From assembly GCA_001275005.1 (NCBI GenBank), contig JWZX01003358.1, positions 1-46,804 on the forward strand: a DNA stretch of 46,804 nt, read 5' to 3'. The stretch is from Chrysochromulina tobinii (taxonomy: Eukaryota; Haptophyta; Prymnesiales; Chrysochromulinaceae). A program made the translations under genes and the position numbers. Under the pieces are notes generated by a model. That model ran no database searches. It saw only the letters and a program-made list of their open reading frames with translations, and was not told where the DNA came from. Numbering within the stretch: position 1 is the stretch's first letter; each line of letters starts with the position of its first letter. This document shows positions 39,073 to 46,804 of the stretch, piece by piece.

Positions 39073-42032
39073 ATGCCGACTTCGGAGACTCATGTGCTTT
39101 CAGGTAGCCAACGTGAGATCTTGCCGCAGGAGACCCTGGAAGCACGGCTAGAACGGGCCCAGCGGCGCCTCGCTAGCCCAGCGAAGACGTCGTCACCGCC
39201 TTCACCCAACGGCGGCGTGCCCAATAGCTTAGAAGAGCGGCTGCTCAACGCGATCAGCGCGTCGGAGGCGAGCGTGCTGAGGGTGCTCCGCAGCCATGAG
39301 GCCGTCGTGCACGAGCTGAAGGAAGAGGTGGCCAATTTGATAGCCGGCGGCGCACCCAGGGCCGCCACGCCCAGCGCTGCCACGCCCAGCGCCGCCGAGA
39401 ACTCGGACAGCTTAGGCGCGGAGAAAAAAGGCAAATGGAATGCAAGCTCCTCAAAGGTGAGCGCAGTGCTCGGCGGACCATCGCAAATGCCTCCTCAAGG
39501 GGACCCCTCGCCCGCGCGCCGCCGTGTGAGGCGCGACAGTAAGGAGTCGCCGCGCGCGACCGAGGCACTCGCGCAGAATAAAGAGCAGATCTGGAGCCTC
39601 GTCAAGACAGATCAAAAGGTGGTCTCCCTGCTCAGCGACGCGCGCAAAGAGATGGATGCTTACGTGACGAAACACGACCTGGACGGGTCAAAGCACGGCG
39701 GCGACATGTACGGGTCCAAGGACGGAGTAAGGAGCATCACCCAGAGTGCGCGATCAAGGGCGCAGGGTGCGCGATCAAGGGTGGCGACAAAGGTCGCGCG
39801 CCTAAGGATGTCCGTATCTCAGACGTCTGCGGCCAGATACGCGGCGACGGTGCGCGACAGATACTTGAAGCGGTGGCTAGTCACTGGGCCGCTCGCGAGG
39901 CTGCGACGTGACGGCTGCTGCATCTTCTTCTTCGGGGGCGTCATGCACCCGGACGGCAGGTTCCGCTCCTCGTGGAACATGGCGATGGCGGCAGCCATCA
40001 TCTACTGCAGCGTCGTGGTGCCCATCGAGATCGCATTCGAGACTGACATGGTGTGGTGCTGATGGCCACTGAAGTCCCTCTGATGATGGCCCTCCGATGG
40101 CCACTGAAGTCCCTCTGATGATGTCCCTCTGATGGCCACTGGTTGCAGGTCGAGTCGATGTGCGGCACGGGCGAAGAGAAGGTGAAGCGCGCGCAGTGCA
40201 CCGACTTCCAGCTATGGTTCTGGCTCAACTTCGCCGTCGACGTTTGGTTCATCATCGACATCATCCTCAACTTTCGCACGGGCTTTGTCTTCGAGGGCCT
40301 CTTCGTCAACGATGCCTGGAAGGTGGCGAAACACTACATGCTGCGCGGCACTTTTTTCATCGATGTCCTCGGCTCCTTCCCGCTCAACCTCGTTCTCATG
40401 AGCGTCAACCCATCCAACCCGTACGGCGACATCGAGGAGGACAGTGGGGGCGATGCGACGCGCATGAACCGTATGCTGCGTCTCCTGCGGATGAGCAAGC
40501 TTGCGAAGCTCGCGCGAATGTTCAAGCTCTTCAAGTACCTCGAGGGCGCCGAGGCGATCATAGACCCGGGCAGCCTCCAGTTGTTCAAGCTCATCTTCAT
40601 CTCGCTCTTCTCCTGCCACCTCTTCGGCTGCGCCTGGTGGCTCATCTCGGACCTCGAGCTGTCGGGGGACCTGGGTCTCGAAAACGACTGGTACACGGAA
40701 GAGAACAAGTGGCAGCCGGCGAACTGGCTCAGGCAGGAGCCCAAGCTGCACATCAAGTACTTGCATGCCTTCTTTTGGGGTGCGGCCATGGTGACTTCGA
40801 TGGTGCCGTCGGACGTCATGCCCGTCACGTCCCTCGAGGTGACTTTGACCGTGACCGCGATGTTCTACGGTTTGATGATGAACGCGTATGTCATCTCATC
40901 GCTCACAGCGGCGCTTGGCGCGATGAACTCAAAGAAGGAGATCGTTGGCGCCCAGATCCAACGCATCAAGTCATTACTGCTCATCAAGCACGTGCCCGCC
41001 GACATCCGTTCGCGCATCCTCGAGTACTATGAGTACCAATACACCTCCTCTGCTGGGCTCGCCCAGATGACCGTGCTCAACAACATGCCGCCCGCGCTCA
41101 AGGCAACGCTCGACCTCGCGAGCAACCGGCGGCTCATAACGCGCTGCCCCATATTCCGTCAGATGACCAGCGCGTCGCTGCTCATGCTGCTCGACAAGAT
41201 GACGCCGGCCGTCTTCGTACCCAACCAGGTGATCGTGGTCGAGGGCACCCCGCTGCTCGCCATCTACTTTATCATCAAGGGCATTGTGATGCTGAGTCGG
41301 GATTCAGGGCCTTGTGAGAAGCTCACGGAGCCAGAGAACTGGGGTGCCGACGACTATCTCAGGGCATGCCTCGAGGAGGCGGAGGGAGGCTCGACAGTGA
41401 TGAATCGGAAGACCGCCCGCGCGGGCACCTATTGCGACGCCATTGCGCTCTCGACGGAGCTCATGACCGCGGAGCTCGCCACAGACAGCGCTTTCCAAGA
41501 GTACGTCCAGAGCGAGATCGAGAAGGCAGAGAGCCAGTTGAAAATCATCACGCGCCTGCGCGAAACGACCTTGCGTCGCGCTCCCACGTCGTTGCTGGGG
41601 GCGAAGTTGGCGAAGTTGGCGGCGGGGTCGAGTTCTTCGGTGGAAGAGAGTGCAGGAAACGCAAGTGCGACGATGAGCCCCCCAGCTGAGGAACCTTCCA
41701 GGCCCAATCGCGGATCGCCTGACGGCTCACCGGTCGGCGCGCGCCACACCTTTGGCCTTCATCTCGTTGCCGGGCTCATGCGCAAGAATGGCCGAACGCC
41801 TTCCGTAGCGACCTCCCGAGTGAGCGAGCAAGTGAGCACGGAAGGCGGTGCCGGCGTCTCCGACAGCAACGAGCCCAGTTGTAGAGGCGTGGGTGGCGGC
41901 AAGGGTGTTGGCTTCAACCCCATCTCTGCAGGCGCAGCCCCCGACCAACGCGCCCAACCAGCTGAGCGAATGGAAGCGCAAACCGCCTCGGGCGACGAGT
42001 TGTCCACGAGCAGCTCAGAGTTGAACGCGTGA
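39073..42032 (+). CDS. Cyclic-nucleotide-gated/HCN-like voltage-sensor channel (2 exons)
   Basis: Exon 1 is 39073-40050, exon 2 is 40149-42032; 953 residues. Exon 1 holds a soluble N-terminus with coiled coil, then S1 (NMAMAAAIIYCSVVVPIEI). Exon 2 holds S2 (FAVDVWFIIDIILNFRTG, typical CNG/EAG), S3, a basic S4 (LRLLRMSKLAKLARMFKLFK), S5, the pore and S6. The pore reads MVTSMVPSDVMP, where K+ channels have TVGYGD and CNG channels TIGETPPP, so selectivity is not predictable. A C-linker and cyclic-nucleotide-binding fold follow (CPIFRQM, VVEGTPLLAIYFIIKG), but the phosphate cassette is degenerate: the GE is replaced (WGADDYL), while KTARAGTYCDAIAL keeps the later part. The long Ser/Pro tail has no domain. 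Confidence 0.85.
40051..40148 (+). other. Channel intron, 98 bp, made of 35-nt tandem repeats
   Basis: Donor ATG|GTGTGG, acceptor GGTTGCAG|GTC, phase 0. Without it the frame stops at 40060. It holds two 35-nt units (40061-40095, 40096-40130) beginning GATGGCCACTGAAGTCCCTC and a partial third (40131-40141). It shares CCTCTGATGGCYACTG with the EFL1 intron. Confidence 0.92.
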
Positions 42033-42393
42033 CACTCAGATGCTGCCGAGGCGACTGGCCTTGGCGCCGTGCATAGGACCCGGCGTATACACGTCCCAAT
42101 ACAAGACACTGCCTATCGTATCAGGCTCAGTCGTACCGACATAGCCGAGCGCCATAAGACATAGCCTTGCAGCCCTCACGTTTGCAGTTGTGACCGCGAG
42201 TTGAGTTGCCTCCCCTGCGGGTTCGGTACCGCAAGTTTTATCATCGGTGTCAATGTCTGTGCAGACCTAACACGTGAATGTGTCAACAACCAAATTTTAA
42301 TGGAAAGCCGTGTCGACACGGACCCGGGCGAAATACACGTATCTAGACGTGGTCGTGCCGCGGTACGTGCGACAGTGTACACCACACTTGCGT
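42033..42393. other. Intergenic: convergent 3' regions
   Basis: 3' flanks of the channel and NIPA genes; no gene seen. Confidence 0.7.
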
Positions 42394-43560
42394 CTATCTG
42401 CTGAAGAGAGGAGAGTGCTCGTCAGGGCCCCGCGTGTGACGTGCGCCGCCCGGCGGCGGCACGGGTGGCTTGGCGAATCCACCCTCGGCGACTGTCTTGT
42501 AGGCGACGTAGCTGTCGCGTGGCTCCTGGGTGGTCGATGCGAGGAGGGACGAGCGCTGCTGCTCCACGGTCGCTGTGGATCGGTGAGTCGAGTGCAGTGC
42601 CACGCCCACGAGAGTCACACCCACGCCCGCCGCGAAGACGAGCTGCTCAAACGGCGCTAGCACATTGAACTCTTGGAAGAAGATGCCGCCGGTGATGACG
42701 GTGAGCACTGTGAGCAGCGCCTGGTAAGTGGGCACGGCAAAACTCACCGGTGAGTTGGCGAGGGTGCGGTGGAGGAAGCCGAGCTGGACCATGGCGCATA
42801 GCGCGAGAGCGACTAAGCTGAGCAGCCAGCCGGGCTCGAGGAGCGGCATATCCTTCTCGAGCGCCGCCAAGATACCTGTGCCGATCACCTTGAGCAGGAG
42901 CATCGACATCGCACCGCTCAGTGCCGCCGTGTAGGCCAACAGCAACACGCGAAAGGCGCGCGTTGTCTCGGGCGGGCCCATCGCGTTGGGCGTGCCAAGC
43001 TTGCTTTTCGGCGTGGAGGTCGGCAGCAGCGGCGGCTGCATGTGCGAGGGCACTTCGCGGGAAGCGTCGCGTCGCTGCGCGAGCGACTCGAATCCCCAGC
43101 CGAGCGCGAGCACGAACACGAGCATGCTCATGCACACATGAAAGTCGTGCCGGTTGAAGTAGCCGTAGAGCTCGTCGGGGCTCTTTGGGCCCTCTTCGAC
43201 GTGCGGGCCGTACGATGAGGTGAGGATCACACCGACGAGCGTCACCGCGGTCGACACCACGTCGTACAGATCCAGTGACTCGTGCACGAAGAGCATCCCC
43301 GATGAGGCGAGCCACGAGGTGATCACGATGGTGACGCCCGAGAAGGGCGCGAGCAGCGAGAGCGGCGCGAGCGCGAAGGCGATCACGTCGATGAGCGCCG
43401 CGTTGAAGATCAAGAAGATGAAGCCCATGAAGAAGAACCTGCGCCTCAAAAAGGGCAGGTCCGCCTCGGTCATGGCGGAGTGCTTCATGAGCACCAGGCC
43501 GATGGCAGACGAGAAGCAGCCGACGAGCGCCAGCACCATGCCCACAATCCATCGCTCCAT
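42394..43560 (-). CDS. NIPA-like: NIPA/DMT-type magnesium transporter
   Basis: 388 residues from the ATG at 43560 (MERWIVGMVL); an open frame to 43662 adds 34 residues. About nine hydrophobic helices are seen. The start, IVGMVLALVGCFSSAIGLVLMKHS, with AFALAPLSLLAPFSGVTIV and SFAVPTYQALLTVLTVITGG plus the closing FAAGVGVTLVGVALHS, match the NIPA family (Mg2+ transporters of the DMT superfamily). A hydrophilic loop (about residues 160-200) contains the only polar stretch. Substrate by family: Mg2+ or other divalent cations. The C-terminal tail is low complexity. Convergent with the channel gene. Confidence 0.85.
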   Translation of the reverse strand: MERWIVGMVLALVGCFSSAIGLVLMKHSAMTEADLPFLRRRFFFMGFIFLIFNAALIDVIAFALAPLSLLAPFSGVTIVITSWLASSGMLFVHESLDLYDVVSTAVTLVGVILTSSYGPHVEEGPKSPDELYGYFNRHDFHVCMSMLVFVLALGWGFESLAQRRDASREVPSHMQPPLLPTSTPKSKLGTPNAMGPPETTRAFRVLLLAYTAALSGAMSMLLLKVIGTGILAALEKDMPLLEPGWLLSLVALALCAMVQLGFLHRTLANSPVSFAVPTYQALLTVLTVITGGIFFQEFNVLAPFEQLVFAAGVGVTLVGVALHSTHRSTATVEQQRSSLLASTTQEPRDSYVAYKTVAEGGFAKPPVPPPGGARHTRGPDEHSPLFSR

Positions 43561-43788
43561 GGTGCCCACGTGCAACCGTTGGAGCACGCACGCTATCAGT
43601 ACGCTATGGATAGCGCGGGGGTTGGTTGGGCCGAAATCGCATAAAAACTCGCCTTCGTCCAAATGGCGGTCACGAATATGAGTACAAATAAAATCTCAGC
43701 CGAGTCTCCAGCGAGACACCCTGACTGATTTAAATCGCTTGATTGCCGTCGTCATTTTCAATACGGATTTCTGGCGCTTCTTGAGTCA

Positions 43789-44591
43789 ATGGCCGGTGTG
43801 GCCGTCGCGGCCATCCCCGACGATATCGCGGAGACGCACAAAGGCATCGTGCAGTTGTTCTCCTCGACGGATGATCAACGGTCCGTGCGCGAGTCTGGCC
43901 AGGCTATCGCTGCGCTCGACGAGTCCACGAAAGCGAGGCACCTCGAGATGCAGCAGTCGATCAAAGGTGTGCGGCCCGGCCCGCACAGCACACGCACGCC
44001 GCTGCGCGCCCTCGTCCCTCTCGGCCTCAGCGCCCCCCTCTCCTCTCCTGTGTTCATCTGCCCCAGAGCTGACTGGAGTCACGAATCGAATGCTTGACGA
44101 GCTCAACGACCGCAAATCCAACCTGCTCGATCCCACGACGAAGAGGGAGCTGCTCGCACAGAAGTCCCGCGCCGAGGACAACATCCGGCGCATGCAGGAG
44201 GACAATGCGAGCTTGCAGAACCAGGTGGGTGCGCTGAGCAACAAAGCCACCGACCTGACCACGAGCGAGCAGCAGATCAAGCAACGTGCGCAACGTGCCA
44301 GCCCATCTTCAAGCCCCAACGCGCGCCGCTGACCGTTGTCGCGACTGACTCTCGAATGCCTCGCCGCCGCCGGCAGGCGAGATAAACGAGGTCAAGCGTG
44401 CGAAGCACACGATCAGCCTGTACGCCAACATCTCGTCGATCAAATGGGACTACTCGAGCCCCAACGTCAAGGGCTGGATCACTGCTGGCGCGGCGAGCAC
44501 TGGGCGCATGCGCGCGTTCGAGATGGAGCGCGGCAGCCACTCTGACTTCCAGGTGGTCAACCACCTCTGGAATCTCATGGATAGCGTCTGA
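43789..44591 (+). CDS. SPC24: SPC24 kinetochore subunit (NDC80 complex), 3 exons
   Basis: Exons 43789-43966, 44067-44285 and 44377-44591; 203 residues. With SPC25 it anchors the NDC80 complex to the inner kinetochore in mitosis. The N-terminal two thirds are a coiled coil (exon 1 DDIAETHKGIVQLFSSTDDQ; exon 2 RMLDELNDRKSNLL and EDNIRRMQEDNASLQNQVGAL). Exon 3 is the globular RWD-like domain: HTISLYANISSIKWDYSSP, NVKGWI, then DFQVVNHLWNLMDS at the C-terminus, matching the family's KIEWDYE, VKG and YLWSLVD blocks. Phase 1 at both junctions: SIK|ELTGV and IKQR|EINEV. Length equals human SPC24. Each exon was placed by GT-AG and frame agreement. Confidence 0.9.
43967..44066 (+). other. SPC24 intron 1, 100 bp
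   Basis: Donor AAAG|GTGTGC, acceptor TGCCCCAG|AGCTG, phase 1; without it the frame does not reach the second exon. Pyrimidine-rich before the acceptor. Confidence 0.88.
44286..44376 (+). other. SPC24 intron 2, 91 bp, with a second possible donor
   Basis: The donor region contains GCAACGTGC twice in tandem. Both CAAC|GTGCGC (44286) and CAAC|GTGCCA (44295) keep the frame with the acceptor CGGCAG|GCGAG (44377), differing by three residues. Which is used cannot be decided by reading. Confidence 0.82.
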
Positions 44592-45089
44592 GCTGATAGA
44601 CGAGCGGCGCGGGCCGAGTGCCAAGAGCGCAAGGCTAAGAGGGCATTTGAGTGTGTACGTAGTCGCATGATTGACAAATATACGAGGTCACTGTGCCGCG
44701 GCCCCGGCCGCTGCGGCCGCGCGCACTTGCCTTTCACCTCGCCTCGCAATCCGGTCGCCTAACGTCGCGCGTGCGGTGTGCCACGACCCACGTTAAATTG
44801 AAAATTCGTATTTTTCGTTATAATCGCGCGTCGTCGCGCGTAGCGCGGTCGGCAACGCCGTGTGATGCACAGAGCCATTAGAACCATGAGCTCAAACCGT
44901 ACAACACACATTGATAATAAATATATTAAAGGCCCTGGGGCCCTGCACGGGCTCGCGCGTTCGGTCGGCCTCGAGCCGACACGTGCAACCGCCCCTACAG
45001 CGATTGCGAGGCGAGGTGAAAGGCAAGTGCGCGCGGCCGCAGCGGCGCCGGGGCGTGCTCGACAGTACTCCGGACGTCCGTAACCTCGG
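44592..45089. other. Intergenic containing the inverted-repeat element
   Basis: Convergent 3' flanks of SPC24 and the thioesterase gene; the inverted-repeat element (44701-45054) fills most of it. Confidence 0.7.
44701..45054. mobile_element. MITE-like element, 354 bp, with long terminal inverted repeats
   Basis: Left arm 44701-44751 and right arm 45002-45054 are inverted copies: 44 nt are identical (from CCGCTGCGGCCGCGCGCACT to CGCCTCGCAATC), then GCCCCGG after a 2-nt indel. The middle (about 250 bp) is AT-rich at its left (TTAAATTGAAAATTCG) and holds a small TCGGTCGG...CCGACACG hairpin. No transposase frame is present, so it would be non-autonomous. I see no clear target-site duplication. 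It could instead be a recombination-generated inverted duplication. Confidence 0.55.
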
Positions 45090-46461
45090 TCACGACGCGC
45101 CCGCCTTCGTGCTCAAGCCGCGCATGCTCTTGGTGACAGTGCCCACCACGACGAGTCTCGTCTTCTCGGGTCGGCCAGCCTTGGCACGCTCGACGATGCT
45201 CCCTCGGACCTCGACGGTTACGAGGCGCCCGCCGCGCTTGGGCACCTCTGCTTCCCAATGCACCTGCTCGCCCACCCTCGCCGTCGAAAGATATTGCACA
45301 TCGAGCGTGACCGCCACGCCGCACTCAACTGGGTCGACCGAGAGCGACGGCCGCCGTGCCGAGCACATCGACCAGACTCGCGCTGCAGCCGCCGTGGAGG
45401 GCTTGGAAGCTGTTCGTGTGCGCGCCCGTCACGTCGAGCGTCCAGCACGAGGTTGTGGCAGCTCGCGCCTCGCCATGAAGATCAGCGCCGGAGCCCACGC
45501 CGCCGCCGCCGCTGCTGCCGCCGCCACTGCCGCCGCCGGACCGGCCGCCAGACCGCACAAGAGTGAGATGTGCGCGAAGCGGGCCATCCCAGCCCTGCAT
45601 CGGGAGGCCCGCGGCGCCCAATCGGGCAAAGTACTCGCGCTTGCCCGCCTCGGTGCGAGGCAGCCCCGTGTCCGGCTCTACGGCCGCGTCAAAAGGCACG
45701 CCCTTCGCCGTCGGCACGGCCGCTCGCGAAGCATCCGCACACGCATCCGCGGTGCTGCTCGGCGCTCGCGAGGACGCATTCGGCAAGCGCACGGTGCGTC
45801 CGTCGAGGCGCACCGTGCCGCCCCAAACCGCGAGGCGCGCGAGCAGATACTGCACCAGCGACGGGCGCAGTGCTAGCAGCGGCTGCACCAGCCGCGGCGC
45901 AGACGTATACTTGACATGCCAACCCCGTGCCATAAGCACGCCATCTGCGCGGTACAGCTTGCATTCTGTGTACGTGAGATTAGCGCCGCGCCGCAGGACG
46001 GTCGGTACGAGGCGCACGACCTCGTCAGGTGCACAGCCGTTCAGGTACGTGCAGCCGAGCGACGTGCTCACGCCGGGGTAGCCACCATCAGCTATGATGG
46101 CGATCGTGGTAGCAACGTCCACGGCACTGGCGATCGCGCCTCCGTGCATCGAGCCGAGAAAGTTGTGCAGCGCAGGCGTGAGGGCCAAACGCAATTCGAT
46201 CGCGCCCTCGGCATTTAACCCGGCATGTAGGTGATCAGCCAAGTTGTATGTGGAGCTGCCAGCCGTGGCTGCCAGCGCCAGGCGCGCGCGTTGCAGCTTC
46301 TGCGCCTGGGTGAGCCGCACGTCGGTTGGGAAGAGAGCATGGCTGATGGCAGCGACGGCGAGCGCTGCCACGACGAGAACTACCAGCGAATTCGTGGGGA
46401 GTACGGCCGTCGCGTAGGCAAATGCAGCGACGGTGACGATGCGGAGGAATTCCATGATCAT
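45090..46461 (-). CDS. Double-hotdog acyl-CoA thioesterase-like protein, frame break near 45345
   Basis: The ATG at 46461 (MIMEFLRIV) is used; the open frame to 46650 has an Arg-rich start. A hydrophobic segment (LRIVTVAAFAYATAV, NSLVVLVVAALAVAAI) makes it membrane-anchored or targeted. Two hotdog domains of the ACOT13/PaaI type follow: domain 1 with FLGSMHGGAIASAVDVATT (about residues 125-145), and domain 2 with NSFQALHGGCSASLVDVLGT. Each HGG...D block is the usual active-site helix. The frame stops at 45325 inside domain 2; the domain continues in another frame (VAVTLDVQYLSTARVGE, to a stop at 45090). A one-base indel near 45345 joins them. A Gly-rich insert lies before domain 2. Confidence 0.75.
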
Positions 46462-46804
46462 CGCCCCTCCAGCGTGAAGAGATTCTTCACGTGAGCATCC
46501 GTGAGTCCGGTGTGTGTCCCGGCTTATCGCAAGCTTATCAGGTGGCGCACGCTTGGACAGTCCTTTTGACTGTTCGAGCCTCCTGAACCGCCTCGTACAG
46601 CCGCAACTCCATGAGCTCGCCTCCGACTCGCACGCCTCATACGGATTCACATCGGCTTGCCTTACACGGATTCACACGTGTGACGAAAATCGAGCACCGG
46701 CAGGAATCTGCTCACAGGATTTGGGATTTTTGGGTGGTAGGGTAGGGTGGGTGTGCCGCATTTTGGGTAGGTAGGTAGGGGTGGCCGCCACCCAGGGCCG
46801 GTCG
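46462..46804. other. Right-edge flank of the thioesterase gene
   Basis: 5' flank; the edge has GGTA/GGGTA words (46738-46785). No supported gene. Confidence 0.5.

Noticed and set aside
44911-45876. 321-codon plus-strand frame
   Set aside because: Arg-rich, runs through the inverted-repeat element and antisense to the thioesterase.
46735-46790. GGTA/GGGTAGG repeats at the window edge, telomere-like
   Set aside because: Irregular and not TTAGGG; the edge is inside a gene-dense region.

Overview
The window is nuclear DNA of a photosynthetic eukaryotic microbe, most likely a chlorophyll-c alga with a secondary red plastid (a haptophyte such as the Emiliania/Chrysochromulina/Prymnesium group is my first guess, a stramenopile my second). 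The evidence is: eukaryote-only genes (SPC24 kinetochore subunit, EFL1, taspase, plant-type tRNA ligase, mitochondrial carriers, an EDR2-like DUF1336 protein); GT-AG introns whose removal restores conserved protein blocks; a PAP/fibrillin plastid protein with a signal peptide followed by an ATFAP motif like the ASAFAP motif of red-derived complex plastids; strong GC bias with Ala/Ser/Gly-rich linkers; and no ribosomal binding sites or operons. The taxon is inference. No virus, CRISPR array, rRNA or convincing tRNA was seen.

Layout. 1-4119 (+): 3' part of a ZRANB3-type SNF2/HNH nuclease-translocase with a frame break in a G10 run, then an SLC25 carrier. 4766-10381 (-): an unrecognised 693-residue protein and EFL1 (one 91-bp intron). 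10628-17101 (+): taspase-1-like protease, divergent from EFL1; a three-domain tRNA ligase; an unrecognised protein. 18094-20675: a second SLC25 carrier (-), a small GNAT-like protein (+) and what looks like a fragment of a bile-acid:sodium symporter (+). 21300-26465 (-): a GT8/GAUT-like glycosyltransferase, a membrane-anchored DUF1336 protein (one intron) and an unrecognised protein. 26569-32009 (+): PAP/fibrillin and a large RING-like/adenylation/carrier/reductase enzyme. 32407-38579 (-): a coiled-coil protein, a membrane fusion protein (DUF962-like, HxD...H dioxygenase-like, PEMT-like; one intron) and a PP2C phosphatase. 39073-42032 (+): a cyclic-nucleotide-gated-type channel with an atypical pore (one intron). 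42394-43560 (-): NIPA-type transporter. 43789-44591 (+): SPC24 in three exons. 44701-45054: an inverted-repeat element resembling a MITE. 45090-46461 (-): a double-hotdog thioesterase with a frame break.

The genes are densely packed (many gaps of 60-500 bp) and mostly unrelated in function. They form no pathway or operon: RNA and ribosome maturation (tRNA ligase, EFL1), DNA repair and mitosis (ZRANB3-like, SPC24), transport (two SLC25, channel, NIPA, BASS fragment) and lipid/acyl metabolism (PAP/fibrillin, carboxylate-reductase-like enzyme, membrane fusion protein, thioesterase). The most unusual items are two short introns in unrelated genes built from the same CTGATGGCYACTG repeat motif, the RING-like/A/T/R fusion, the three-module membrane fusion protein, the GYG-less channel pore, and the 44-nt perfect terminal inverted repeats at 44701-45054.
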